Origin: Polaribacter atrinae
GTDB taxonomy: Bacteria > Bacteroidota > Bacteroidia > Flavobacteriales > Flavobacteriaceae
DNA: 64,000 nt
Assembly (NCBI RefSeq): GCF_038023995.1
Contig: NZ_CP150660.1
Span: forward strand, 184,501-248,500
Reading direction: 5' to 3'
Part shown: positions 34,942 to 43,251 of the stretch, in pieces
How positions within the stretch are numbered: the stretch's first letter is position 1
Layout: the number at the start of each line of letters is the position of its first letter
Made by a program: the position numbers and the translations under genes
The notes under the pieces: model-generated
Databases searched by the model: none
Told to the model about the DNA's origin: nothing
The model's input: only the letters and a program-made list of their open reading frames with translations

Positions 34942-35787
34942 TTAATACAATTGTATTATTTTAATTTTATCATCTTGATAGCATTTTGCATCTAGTTCTA
35001 ATTTTATGGTAGAATTGTTAATTGCTGTAAAATTGATATTTACACCATTTCTATAGACCTCTATTTTATGTATGCTTGTAATGTTTAGCGGAGTAGTAAA
35101 TTCTAATTGACCCTCTCTTGCATTTATTATTACTTGTGTTTTTTGAAGGATAGTAGAAGTAGATTTTTGCCTTAAAATACCTGTACTTTTATCTATAACA
35201 ACTATTTTATCTTCAGTATTTGTGCTTTCTTGTAATCCTATAAAAGCCAATGTATTTGTCTCGTTTGTGGTAATTGTTGTTGGTTCAATTAAAATACCAC
35301 CTAACTTCATCGAGTTGTCATTCATATAAAGTCCATTTAGTGCTTTTATGTTTCCATTTCCGTTTCTACTTTCTGATTGAGGTATGTAGAGTATTTTTTG
35401 GCTATCTAAAAAGACAAAACCATCAGTATTGTTCAAGATATTTAGTTCAACATTTAAGTACTTTAGTTTTCCATCCCAATAAATATTATTGAAAGTCTCT
35501 TTAATAGGAATTCCTTCTCCTACAATAACGGAAACCATTCCGTTTTCATCTGTATTAATCAGGTGTTCTTCTATGTATTCTATACCAGCTTCATTAGTTA
35601 TAGTAAAGCGTAAAGCAATATCTTCTAAACCTAAAGGCACTTTATTTTCTGATACATTTGTACCAGGAATCTGAATTTCTTCATTATTTAAAATTAACGC
35701 CTGATAATTAAAACCAGGTGTTTGACCAAACACAAAGGTGTTGGTTATTAAAAATAAAAGGAATGCTATTTTATGTAAAAACCTCAT
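34942..35787 (-). CDS. secreted protein with GFNYQA-type domain and tail-fibre-like end module
   Basis: 281 residues with signal peptide (ends FVFGQTPG). The start of the mature protein, PGFNYQALILNN, and LRFTITNEAGIEYIEEH are typical of a Bacteroidota surface-protein domain often found next to adhesin genes. The C-terminus HKIEVYRNGVNINFTAINN ending DDKIKIIQLY parallels the module of the 34159 protein. Seven bases after the barrel gene at 35795, so in its operon. Confidence 0.72.
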   Translation of the reverse strand: MRFLHKIAFLLFLITNTFVFGQTPGFNYQALILNNEEIQIPGTNVSENKVPLGLEDIALRFTITNEAGIEYIEEHLINTDENGMVSVIVGEGIPIKETFNNIYWDGKLKYLNVELNILNNTDGFVFLDSQKILYIPQSESRNGNGNIKALNGLYMNDNSMKLGGILIEPTTITTNETNTLAFIGLQESTNTEDKIVVIDKSTGILRQKSTSTILQKTQVIINAREGQLEFTTPLNITSIHKIEVYRNGVNINFTAINNSTIKLELDAKCYQDDKIKIIQLY

Positions 35788-35794
35788 ACTATTT

Positions 35795-36478
35795 TTAAAA
35801 TCTTCTGTTGTTTAATCTTAAAATATAGAATAGCAAGCCAAAGGAAAATGCCTTGGTGTGAAATGAATATTTTTCTTCAGTATTGCTATCTTTATTTTTA
35901 TCCTTAAAGCTATCAGCTACATTATATTTTATATAGGTAGATAGATTATCGTGGATAACATATTCTACACTTATTCCTCTATGAAACCTGAGTAAGGTTT
36001 TATCAAAAGTATTTTCTTTATATAGGTTTACTGTATTGTCTTTATACTTTCTTTTTCCCTCAATAAGCCAATCGTGAGAGGCATGAGTGTGTATTTGTAC
36101 TTTTAATCGCCTTTCATTAACAATAGCAAAATTCACACCTGCTTTTAAGGTTACATAGCTTAAATTATAGGTAGTTGGTATGCTAATATTACCAGCGTAA
36201 AAACCAGTGTTGATTTTATATTTGTTGTATCCAGCACCTATATCCCACGTAAATCTTTCTTCATATAATTTAAATCTAAAACCACTTTCTATAAAAACCT
36301 CTTGTGCTTTTGAATAACTTAAGTCTAAAGTGTTATTTCCTAAATTATTTATATAATCTTTAAAATAGGCATTTTCAAAACCAGTTTCTATATATACCTG
36401 TTGTGCTATTGTTATATAATTTGTTAAAACAAATACAACAGTTAGAAATATATGATTTGATATATTTTTCAGCATCAC
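35795..36478 (-). CDS. outer-membrane beta-barrel-like protein
   Basis: 227 residues with signal peptide (ends TIAQQVY). The mature part has alternating strands with aromatic girdles: YIETGFENAYF, IESGFRFKLYEERFTWDIGAGYN, SYVTLKAGVNFAI, SFGLLFYIL. Probably an 8-10-strand barrel. It is not the PorP/SprF type by motif. Its start directly abuts the stop of the T9SS-tagged protein upstream, so the pair is translationally coupled and likely functions together. Confidence 0.72.
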   Translation of the reverse strand: MMLKNISNHIFLTVVFVLTNYITIAQQVYIETGFENAYFKDYINNLGNNTLDLSYSKAQEVFIESGFRFKLYEERFTWDIGAGYNKYKINTGFYAGNISIPTTYNLSYVTLKAGVNFAIVNERRLKVQIHTHASHDWLIEGKRKYKDNTVNLYKENTFDKTLLRFHRGISVEYVIHDNLSTYIKYNVADSFKDKNKDSNTEEKYSFHTKAFSFGLLFYILRLNNRRF

Positions 36479-37006
36479 TTATTCCGTTTTTAGTAGCTTT
36501 TCTATAAACTCATTATTACCACTTTGTATGTGTATAATATAAGTTCCGATGCTATAATTTTTTAGGGGGATAAGTAAATTGTCTGTAGGGGAGTATTTTT
36601 TAGTAAAGATAATTTTACTATTGATGTCATAAATTCGAATGTGAATTTTATGTTTAGTTTCTTTAGAAAAACTAAGTGTAATGTATTCTATGAAGGGATT
36701 TGGAGAAATAACAAGGTTTAGAGATGCATCAATAATGTCTATGTTAGAATTATTGATGTTAAATACTTTATTTTGATTTAAAAAACCTTGTTGTGCTATT
36801 GTTTTACCAGTACTTTTTGTGCCAATAATACTAGATTGGCCGATACTTTGTTTAATTTTATAGCTTATTTCACTGTTAGAAATAGCGCATAAAGAAGTAC
36901 CACCTACTGTAGTTATTGTAGATTTTAAAAGAGTTCGTTTTATTTGTTGAGAATGTGTTTCAATAACAAATAAAACAAGTATTATGTAAAATGATTTTTG
37001 AATCAT
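36479..37006 (-). CDS. small protein with T9SS type A sorting domain
   Basis: 175 residues with signal peptide (ends THSQQIK). The middle has KIKQSIGQSSIIGTKS and AQQGFLNQ, a motif set seen in flavobacterial surface proteins. The C-terminus (about 95-175) is a Por secretion tail: ISPNPFIEYITLSF, IRIYDINSKIIF, SIGTYIIHIQSG, IEKLLKT. It should be exported by type IX secretion and anchored at the surface. First gene of the five-gene surface locus. Confidence 0.82.
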   Translation of the reverse strand: MIQKSFYIILVLFVIETHSQQIKRTLLKSTITTVGGTSLCAISNSEISYKIKQSIGQSSIIGTKSTGKTIAQQGFLNQNKVFNINNSNIDIIDASLNLVISPNPFIEYITLSFSKETKHKIHIRIYDINSKIIFTKKYSPTDNLLIPLKNYSIGTYIIHIQSGNNEFIEKLLKTE

Positions 37007-37106
37007 TTAAAATTTCTTTTTAATTATAATGCATCTTTTTTTATAAATATATGCATTTTTAATAAGAAATTAACGAAAAACAAGGTGTTTTATTTGTCTT
37101 GATTCA

Positions 37107-37583
37107 TTATTGGGTTACGAATTTTAATGCATCTCCATTAATACAATGACGTTCTCCTGTAGTGTTTTTAGGTCCATCATCAAAAGAATGTCCTAAATGA
37201 CTTCCGCATGTATTGCACTTTAATTCTGTTCTTTTGTACCCAATTTTATAATCTACATCTAATTCAATATTATCCTTTATCGCTCTATCAAAAGAAGGCC
37301 AACCAGAACCAGAATCATATTTGTATTCAGATTTATATAGTGGTGTTTCACAAGCAGCACACACATAAGTCCCTTTTTCTTTATTTGTATTAAAAGAGCT
37401 AGAAAAAGGTTTTTCTGTTCCAGCTTCTCGTAATATATAATATTGTTTAGGAGTCAATACTTTTTTCCATTCAGCATTTGTTTTTTCAATACGATATGTT
37501 TTTTTTTCTTTTGAAGGAGTCTGTGCTCTACTATTACAACTAATCATTAAAAGTACAACTAGCAAAGAGAAAATGTTTTTCAT
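37107..37583 (-). CDS. msrB: peptide-methionine (R)-S-oxide reductase, lipoprotein form
   Basis: 158 residues with lipoprotein signal (LLMISCNS). SelR domain: zinc cysteines in CAAC and CNTC, GSGWPSFD, and the catalytic Cys in GERHCINGDALKF. It repairs oxidised methionine in envelope proteins. Single gene. Confidence 0.94.
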   Translation of the reverse strand: MKNIFSLLVVLLMISCNSRAQTPSKEKKTYRIEKTNAEWKKVLTPKQYYILREAGTEKPFSSSFNTNKEKGTYVCAACETPLYKSEYKYDSGSGWPSFDRAIKDNIELDVDYKIGYKRTELKCNTCGSHLGHSFDDGPKNTTGERHCINGDALKFVTQ

Positions 37584-37682
37584 AAATTTAAATGTTTCTA
37601 TTTTAGACGAGAACTTTAAGTGATAATTACAGATTTTAGTTTCAGTAATAAATTATTTTTTTGATAAAGATAGAATATGTAA

Positions 37683-37727
37683 TTTTATAAATTGTAAAGA
37701 ACCATCTTGTAGTGACAATTTATAAAA
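37683..37727. repeat. 13-bp inverted repeat upstream of M48 protease
   Basis: TTTTATAAATTGT (37683-37695) and ACAATTTATAAAA (37715-37727) are perfect complements with a 19-base spacer, 43 bp before the protease ATG. Could be an operator or a leader hairpin. Confidence 0.55.
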
Positions 37728-37770
37728 AGATGTGTCTTATTAATTAGTGATCATAAAAAAAAATAAACAG

Positions 37771-38574
37771 ATGAAAAGAATAATTTTTTTAGCTTTAACA
37801 GTTTTACTATTTGTTGAGTGTAGTACCGTGCCAATTACAGGTAGAAGTCGTGTAAACTTTGTTAGTGATGCACAAGTGTTACCTACTAGTTTTGCACAAT
37901 ACAGTACTTTTTTAGAAGAAAATAAATTATCTACAAATACTGCAATGTCTAACCAAATTAAAAATGTTGGTAAAAATATTTCTGCAGCGGTAGATCGTTT
38001 TATGAGAGCAAACAATATGAGCTCAGAAGCAGATTCTTATAGATGGGAATTTAATTTAGTAGATGATGAAACCGTAAATGCTTGGTGTATGCCAGGAGGG
38101 AAAGTTGTTTTTTATACTGGTATTATGCCAATTTGTGCTAATGAAAATGGAGTTGCCGCAGTAATGGGACATGAAGTTGCACATGCATTTGCAAAACACG
38201 GACAAGAAAGAATGTCTCAAGGACAATTACAACAATTAGGTGGTGTTGCAGTAGCATTGGGTACTTCTGGTAAAAGTGAAGAATCTCAACAATTATGGAA
38301 TACTGCATTTGGTGTTACTACTGGTTTAGGAATGTTGAAATTTAGTAGAGTTCATGAGCAGGAAGCAGACAGGTTAGGTTTGGTTTTTATGATTATGGCT
38401 GGTTATGATGGAAGAGAAGCTGCTGAAGTTTGGGTAAGAATGAGTAATTTATCTAACGGTAGTTCTCAACCAGAAATCTTAAGTACACACCCTTCTAATG
38501 AATCTAGAATACAAGATTTAAAAAATTATTTACCAACGGCTCAAAAATATGCAGCACAGTATAATGCCAAGTAA
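37771..38574 (+). CDS. M48 family metalloprotease, lipoprotein
   Basis: 267 residues from the ATG at 37771, chosen because it gives a normal lipoprotein signal (MKRIIFLAL to FVECST); an ATG at 37747 adds eight basic residues. Zinc motif MGHEVAHAFAKHG (HExxH) with the third ligand Glu in HEQEADRLG. Family: periplasmic proteases of the Oma1/LoiP/BepA type that handle outer-membrane and envelope proteins. Ends with a terminator. Confidence 0.92.
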   Translation: MKRIIFLALTVLLFVECSTVPITGRSRVNFVSDAQVLPTSFAQYSTFLEENKLSTNTAMSNQIKNVGKNISAAVDRFMRANNMSSEADSYRWEFNLVDDETVNAWCMPGGKVVFYTGIMPICANENGVAAVMGHEVAHAFAKHGQERMSQGQLQQLGGVAVALGTSGKSEESQQLWNTAFGVTTGLGMLKFSRVHEQEADRLGLVFMIMAGYDGREAAEVWVRMSNLSNGSSQPEILSTHPSNESRIQDLKNYLPTAQKYAAQYNAK

Positions 38575-38620
38575 AACATATAAATAAAAAATAAGAAAAC
38601 AAATAGATTGCCTATATTGT

Positions 38621-38655
38621 AGCCGTTCAAATTAAAATTTGAACGGCTTTTTTTA
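38621..38655 (+). terminator. terminator of the M48 protease gene
   Basis: 13-bp stem (38621-38633 with 38636-38648), then seven T. It ends 14 bp before the next ATG and rules out the non-ATG start at 38639 for that gene. Confidence 0.88.
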
Positions 38656-38668
38656 TAAAAAATATTCT

Positions 38669-39976
38669 ATGTTAAAAATTGGAGATAAAAAATTAATTAA
38701 TGCTTGGGCTTTTTATGATTGGGCAAACTCAGTTTATTCTTTAGTAATAAGTACGGCTATTTTTCCTATTTATTATGCAGGTTTAACTTCGTCTGAAGGT
38801 TTTGCCAATGCCGAAGGAAAAATTTCCTTTTTAGGAACACTATGGACGCCAACGACCTTGTATAATTATGCTTTGGCTTTTTCTTTTTTAGTAGTTGCAT
38901 TTATTTCTCCAATGCTTTCTGGTATTGCAGATTATTCAGGAAATAAAAAGAAATTTTTAAAAGGATTTTGTCTTTTAGGTTCGTTATCTGTAATGTGTTT
39001 GTTCTTTTTTACAGGCAAAGAAACTCTTTGGGTTGGAATTGTTTTTACCATTTTGGCAAGTATTGGTTTTTGGGGTAGTATTGTTTTTTACAATGCCTAT
39101 TTGCCAGAAGTAGCACATCCAGAACAACAAGACAATGTTAGTGCAAAAGGTTTTATGTTGGGCTATGCAGGGGCAATTTTGTTATTACTTTTATGTTTGG
39201 TAATTATAGAAACAGAAGTGTTTGGTTTTTATGATAAACAATTTGGTTCCCAATTATCGTTTGTTTTAGTAGGGTTGTGGTGGTTAGGTTTTGCACAAGT
39301 TACGTATGCCAAGTTACCAGACTCTGAAAAAAGCAAATTACCAAAAGATAATTATTTTGTAAAAGGGATAAAAGAGTTTAAGAAAGTAGCCAAAGAGTTA
39401 TTTGCGTATCAAGAATTAAAATTATTTCTGATTTCTTTTTTTTTATTGAGTATTGGTGTACAAACAATTATCTTAATGGCTGGTATTTTTGGAACTATTT
39501 TAGGGTTAGAAACGCTAAATTTAATTGCAACAATTTTATTAGTACAGTTTGTAGGTATACTTGGTGCTTTTTTGTTTTCTAGATTATCAAACAAAATTGG
39601 GAATATAAAAACATTAAAAATTACAATCGCTATTTGGGGACTCGTCTGTTTTATAGGATTTAATTTAACTAAAGATACTCCAAATATAGAAATGTATTTT
39701 TATATTTTAGGTGCATTAATAGGTTTGGTAATGGGAGCGATACAATCTTTAGCAAGATCTACCTATTCTAAAATGTTGCCAAAAACAGAAGACAATGCAT
39801 CTTATTTTAGCTTTTTTGATGTAACAGAAAAAATAGCTTTAGTTGTAGGTATGGTAACTTTTGGAGTCTTAAACTCTATGATTTCTATACAGTCTAGTGT
39901 GTTGGCATTGGCGGTGTTCTTTTTAGCTTCTTTTATTACCATAAGCCGTATTAAGAAAACGAAATATGTAAAATAA
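38669..39976 (+). CDS. MFS transporter, UMF1/Atg22-like family
   Basis: 435 residues from the ATG at 38669. About 12 membrane helices. The start INAWAFYDWANSVYSLVI is the typical opening of the UMF1 family; MGAIQSLARSTYSKMLP and the following SYFSFFDVTEKIA are its second signature. Yeast Atg22 exports amino acids from the vacuole; bacterial substrates are not known. Ends in a terminator shared with the TonB receptor gene. Confidence 0.9.
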   Translation: MLKIGDKKLINAWAFYDWANSVYSLVISTAIFPIYYAGLTSSEGFANAEGKISFLGTLWTPTTLYNYALAFSFLVVAFISPMLSGIADYSGNKKKFLKGFCLLGSLSVMCLFFFTGKETLWVGIVFTILASIGFWGSIVFYNAYLPEVAHPEQQDNVSAKGFMLGYAGAILLLLLCLVIIETEVFGFYDKQFGSQLSFVLVGLWWLGFAQVTYAKLPDSEKSKLPKDNYFVKGIKEFKKVAKELFAYQELKLFLISFFLLSIGVQTIILMAGIFGTILGLETLNLIATILLVQFVGILGAFLFSRLSNKIGNIKTLKITIAIWGLVCFIGFNLTKDTPNIEMYFYILGALIGLVMGAIQSLARSTYSKMLPKTEDNASYFSFFDVTEKIALVVGMVTFGVLNSMISIQSSVLALAVFFLASFITISRIKKTKYVK

Positions 39977-40013
39977 AAAAAGAGCTAAATTTTTAAAATT
40001 CAGCTCTTTTTTT
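39975..40013. terminator. bidirectional terminator
   Basis: Stem AAAAAAAGAGCT with AGCTCTTTTTTT and inner AAATTTT/AAAATTT pairing, between convergent gene ends at 39976 and 40029. Confidence 0.85.
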
Positions 40014-40028
40014 ATTTTTAAGATTCTT

Positions 40029-42299
40029 CTAAATATTAAAATTAATTCCTAATATAATATTTCGTCCTTGATTTAAAATTTCATCAGATTTTAATCGAGA
40101 TAAATGATCTACATATTTTGTGTCTAATAAATTGTTTACAGACAAACTTGTAGAAAACTTTAGGTTACTTAAATTGATGTCTCCACCAAAACCAAAATTT
40201 ACTAGATTGTAACTAGGTGAATACGTTTCAAATGGTCCGATATTATTTTGAGAAAATGTACTTTTTAAAGTTAAAGAAGCATAACCTTGTTGCATCCATT
40301 TTTTGATATCAAATTCAGTTCTTAATGTATTTTTCAAAGAGTTTGCAGGAATTAAAGGTAAGTAATCTCCATTATCTTGTTCTCCAATTACGGTTTCAAA
40401 AGAACTCTCTAAATGTAACCAATCTAATGGATGTGGATGTAAGTGAAAACCAAATTCACCACCATATAATTTTGCGTCTTCTTGCAGATAGCTATAAACA
40501 GGCTCTCCATCTTCAACCTCTCCTGTAGGAGAAATAAAAATATAATCGTTTAATAAATTATAGAATCCGTTAGCAAATAACTCAAAATGTTCTGTTTTGT
40601 ACTCTAAAGAAAGGTCGAATTGAGTGTTTTTTTCATTTGTAAGATTACTGTTTCCTTTTTCAAACCTATTGGTACCATGATGCACTCCGTTAGAAGATAG
40701 TTCTGCTAAAGTAGGTGCTCTAAATCCAGTAGCTATATTTATTCTTGCTACAAGATTATCCGTTAATGAGGTTTTAAATCCTAAAGAAGATGTAAAACTA
40801 TTAAATGTTTTATCGATTGCTTCAAAAACATGAATTTCATCTTCGTGGGCAACTTCATGTTGTTGAGTGTCTATATTTCTGTTGTCATAACGTATTCCGG
40901 CTTGTATTGTATTTTTATTCCAAGAATAGTAAGCGGTTGTAAAAACACCAAAATCATTTATAGTTGCATCCGGAATTAATATTTCTTCACCAAAGTTGGT
41001 GTTTGTTTGATGCAGACCTTGAACTCCAGATAAAATTTCTACATTTCCCATTTTAGGAAAATGATATTTTGCATTATAGCTAAAAGTTTTTAACTTCATT
41101 CTTAAAGCAGCTTCTTCGTGCTCCTCTTCTTCATGTTCATGATCGTGTTCATCTTCATCTTCGTGATCGTCGTGATGCTCTTCAAACTCTTGTCTATCAT
41201 TAAAAGTATATCCTAAATCTAAATCTATTTTAGAGTCACCCAAAAAGAAATGATTATGAGAGCTTATAATATGATTGTCTATTGCTTGGTAAGGTTCTAA
41301 AAGTGTTCTGCTTGTAGACTGTTCAGCTATTCCTTCTTCTGGTAATCCTAATAGAGATCTGTTAAAATTATATCTAATTTCTGAAGTAAATTTATTTTTA
41401 GAGTAAGCAATTCCTGTTTTAAAATCTTTTTCATTAAAACGGTTATTGGTAACTCTTTCATCCGTAGGGATTTTATAATCAACATGATCGGCATACGTTC
41501 CTCTTGCTAAAAATTTCCAGCTTTCTGAAGATAGTTTTGCGCCAACAGATGTATTTGTTCCTAAGGTATTACCAAAAAAACGATGACTAAAATTAAGTTC
41601 CTTAGAGTTTTCTGCTGCAAATTTTTCTGGGATCAAATATAAAACACCACCCAAGGCATCTGATCCATAAAGTAAAGATGCAGGACCTTTTATAACTTCA
41701 ATATTACTTATTCCGGCATCATTAATCCCCAAACCGTGCTCACCACCAAATTGCTGATTTTCTAAACGGATACCTTGTGTATAAACTAAAACTCTATTTC
41801 CGCTCAATCCTCTAATTACAGGTTTACCTATAGAAGCTCCGGTAGATATTTGTGATACTCCAGGGATATTTGTAATTCCTTCTACAAGCGAAGTTCCACC
41901 AGTTTTAAGAATAGATTTAGCAGAAATACTTTCTATTTTCATTACATTTTCTGACTGTAATTTATTAAAAGGTGCAGATATTACAACTTCATCCATGTTA
42001 AAAGGAGTTTCTTGTAATTGAATATCTAAAACGATGTTTTCTTTGTTAAAATCAATTATTTTATAAACTGTTTTATACCCTAAGTAGCTAAAAGTTATTT
42101 TTATTTTTCCCTTCGGAATATTTCTTAGAACATAACTTCCGCCTTCTTTAGTTGTAGTTCCTTTATGCAATTCTTGTGCGTAAATTTGTACCTCTTCTAA
42201 TGGATTATTGTTGTTGTCTGTAATTGTTCCTGAAATGCTATTTTGTGCATTCACAGAAAACCCTACTACTAAAAGTAGTAATTTTATAAATGTTTTCAT
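40029..42299 (-). CDS. TonB-dependent receptor with His/Asp/Glu-rich loop, probable metal uptake
   Basis: 756 residues. Signal peptide, then a carboxypeptidase-regulatory-like domain (SGTITDNNNNPLEEVQIYA), plug domain (VVISAPFNKL, then IRGLSGNRVLVYTQGIRLE and GPASLLYGSDALGG) and a 22-strand barrel ending RNIILGINFNI. At about residues 370-397 an external loop is almost only His, Asp and Glu (EEHHDDHEDEDEHDHEHEEE), as in zinc receptors of the ZnuD type. A His-rich secreted protein is encoded just upstream. Zinc is the likeliest substrate; copper or another divalent metal is possible. Confidence 0.9.
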   Translation of the reverse strand: MKTFIKLLLLVVGFSVNAQNSISGTITDNNNNPLEEVQIYAQELHKGTTTKEGGSYVLRNIPKGKIKITFSYLGYKTVYKIIDFNKENIVLDIQLQETPFNMDEVVISAPFNKLQSENVMKIESISAKSILKTGGTSLVEGITNIPGVSQISTGASIGKPVIRGLSGNRVLVYTQGIRLENQQFGGEHGLGINDAGISNIEVIKGPASLLYGSDALGGVLYLIPEKFAAENSKELNFSHRFFGNTLGTNTSVGAKLSSESWKFLARGTYADHVDYKIPTDERVTNNRFNEKDFKTGIAYSKNKFTSEIRYNFNRSLLGLPEEGIAEQSTSRTLLEPYQAIDNHIISSHNHFFLGDSKIDLDLGYTFNDRQEFEEHHDDHEDEDEHDHEHEEEEHEEAALRMKLKTFSYNAKYHFPKMGNVEILSGVQGLHQTNTNFGEEILIPDATINDFGVFTTAYYSWNKNTIQAGIRYDNRNIDTQQHEVAHEDEIHVFEAIDKTFNSFTSSLGFKTSLTDNLVARINIATGFRAPTLAELSSNGVHHGTNRFEKGNSNLTNEKNTQFDLSLEYKTEHFELFANGFYNLLNDYIFISPTGEVEDGEPVYSYLQEDAKLYGGEFGFHLHPHPLDWLHLESSFETVIGEQDNGDYLPLIPANSLKNTLRTEFDIKKWMQQGYASLTLKSTFSQNNIGPFETYSPSYNLVNFGFGGDINLSNLKFSTSLSVNNLLDTKYVDHLSRLKSDEILNQGRNIILGINFNI

Positions 42300-42429
42300 T
42301 GATGTTATTTTACTATTAAAATAGGTTTAGATCCTTACGTTTTTTAACGAAAAGGCTTTTAAAAAAATGCACTACGATAGGGCAACAGATTGTTTCAATC
42401 GTTTCTCTTTCGTAATGATAATTAAATAT

Positions 42430-42744
42430 TTAAATAGTAAAATAGGGAGGGCCTCTAGGAGGCTTCATAGAGCGATAAACCTTTTTAATTCTTTGTGGTT
42501 TATCAATAAAAATAGAAGTGTAATAATGTTTAGGAATTACATCATAATTAGATGTAAAATCCATAGAAAATACGGTTAATTGTTTATGAAACTCAGCACA
42601 ATCTAAATGTTGTATATGAACGTGGTGGTCAGTCTTAGAAGTACAAACAGCATGCTCATGATTTTCTAAATCATGTATTATTTCTATAGATGTAGGTATC
42701 ATCAATAGTAAAAGAAAAAAAATGCTGAGTATTCTTTTAAACAA
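42430..42744 (-). CDS. small His-rich exported protein, partner of the metal receptor
   Basis: 104 residues with an N-terminal signal or anchor helix. The mature part carries nine His and two Cys, clustered as HDLENHEHAVCTSKTDHHVH and HLDCAEFHK, then a conserved-looking PPRGPPYFTI end. Proteins of this kind precede metal-type TonB receptors in flavobacteria (recollection). Probable periplasmic metal carrier or sensor; no named family. It lies 130 bp upstream of the receptor gene, same strand. Confidence 0.72.
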   Translation of the reverse strand: MFKRILSIFFLLLLMIPTSIEIIHDLENHEHAVCTSKTDHHVHIQHLDCAEFHKQLTVFSMDFTSNYDVIPKHYYTSIFIDKPQRIKKVYRSMKPPRGPPYFTI

Positions 42745-42762
42745 GAGTTTGTTTTTTCTAAT

Positions 42763-43248
42763 TTATTTTACTTTATAAATGGTACCGTCTGTGGCAAATT
42801 TACTAAAACCAATCTTTGCAGAAAAACTAAAAGAACTGTCTGTAACTTTTGTAATCTGAACATAAATAGGCTCCTTATCTATCTCCTTTTTAGGAGATTT
42901 CATTTTTAATGTGTAAAAGAAATTATTTTTCCATTTGATATATAAAGTATCAATATGTTTTATATTTTTTTCAGTAACAGTACTATCGTTAGAGATACTT
43001 ATAATTTTATCATATTCTTCAATTTGAAGGCTATCTTTTCTAATAATCGTAGTTTTACTATAGCCATCACCAGCAGGAATTTCAAAAACTCCTTCTTTAA
43101 AGCGATCAGAATTGTCTTTTAAATCTGATTGACAAGAGGAAAGTATAATACTGAATAAAACCAAGAAACAAGATAAAAGAGGGTACCGTTTTTTAGCATC
43201 CTTTTGTCTTGATTCTTGATTCTTGTTTCTTGGTTCTATTTTAAACAT
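42763..43248 (-). CDS. hypothetical lipoprotein with repeat-derived leader
   Basis: 161 residues. Lipobox LSSC at Cys39 after a hydrophobic stretch; the leader is unusually long because residues about 4-14 are encoded by four heptamer units (43208-43237). No in-frame ATG lies nearer the hydrophobic segment. The mature part (IPAGDGYSKTTIIRKDSLQI, then YVQITKVTDSSFSFSAKIG) is a small beta protein without known family. Three bases after purB and 18 before the His-rich gene. Confidence 0.72.
   Translation of the reverse strand: MFKIEPRNKNQESRQKDAKKRYPLLSCFLVLFSIILSSCQSDLKDNSDRFKEGVFEIPAGDGYSKTTIIRKDSLQIEEYDKIISISNDSTVTEKNIKHIDTLYIKWKNNFFYTLKMKSPKKEIDKEPIYVQITKVTDSSFSFSAKIGFSKFATDGTIYKVK
43208..43237. 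repeat. heptamer tandem repeat (CTTGATT type) inside a coding start
   Basis: Four units: CTTGATT, CTTGATT, CTTGTTT, CTTGGTT, in the 5' coding part of the lipoprotein gene. Unit length is not a multiple of three, so a change of copy number would shift the frame. Confidence 0.85.
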
Positions 43249-43251
43249 AAC

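Noticed and set aside
38639..38668. Upstream non-ATG start for the MFS transporter
   Set aside because: It falls in the terminator hairpin of the M48 gene; the ATG at 38669 gives the family's normal start.
42367..42579. 70-codon open frame on the plus strand
   Set aside because: Overlaps the His-rich gene antisense and has no signal or motif; the minus-strand gene is better supported.
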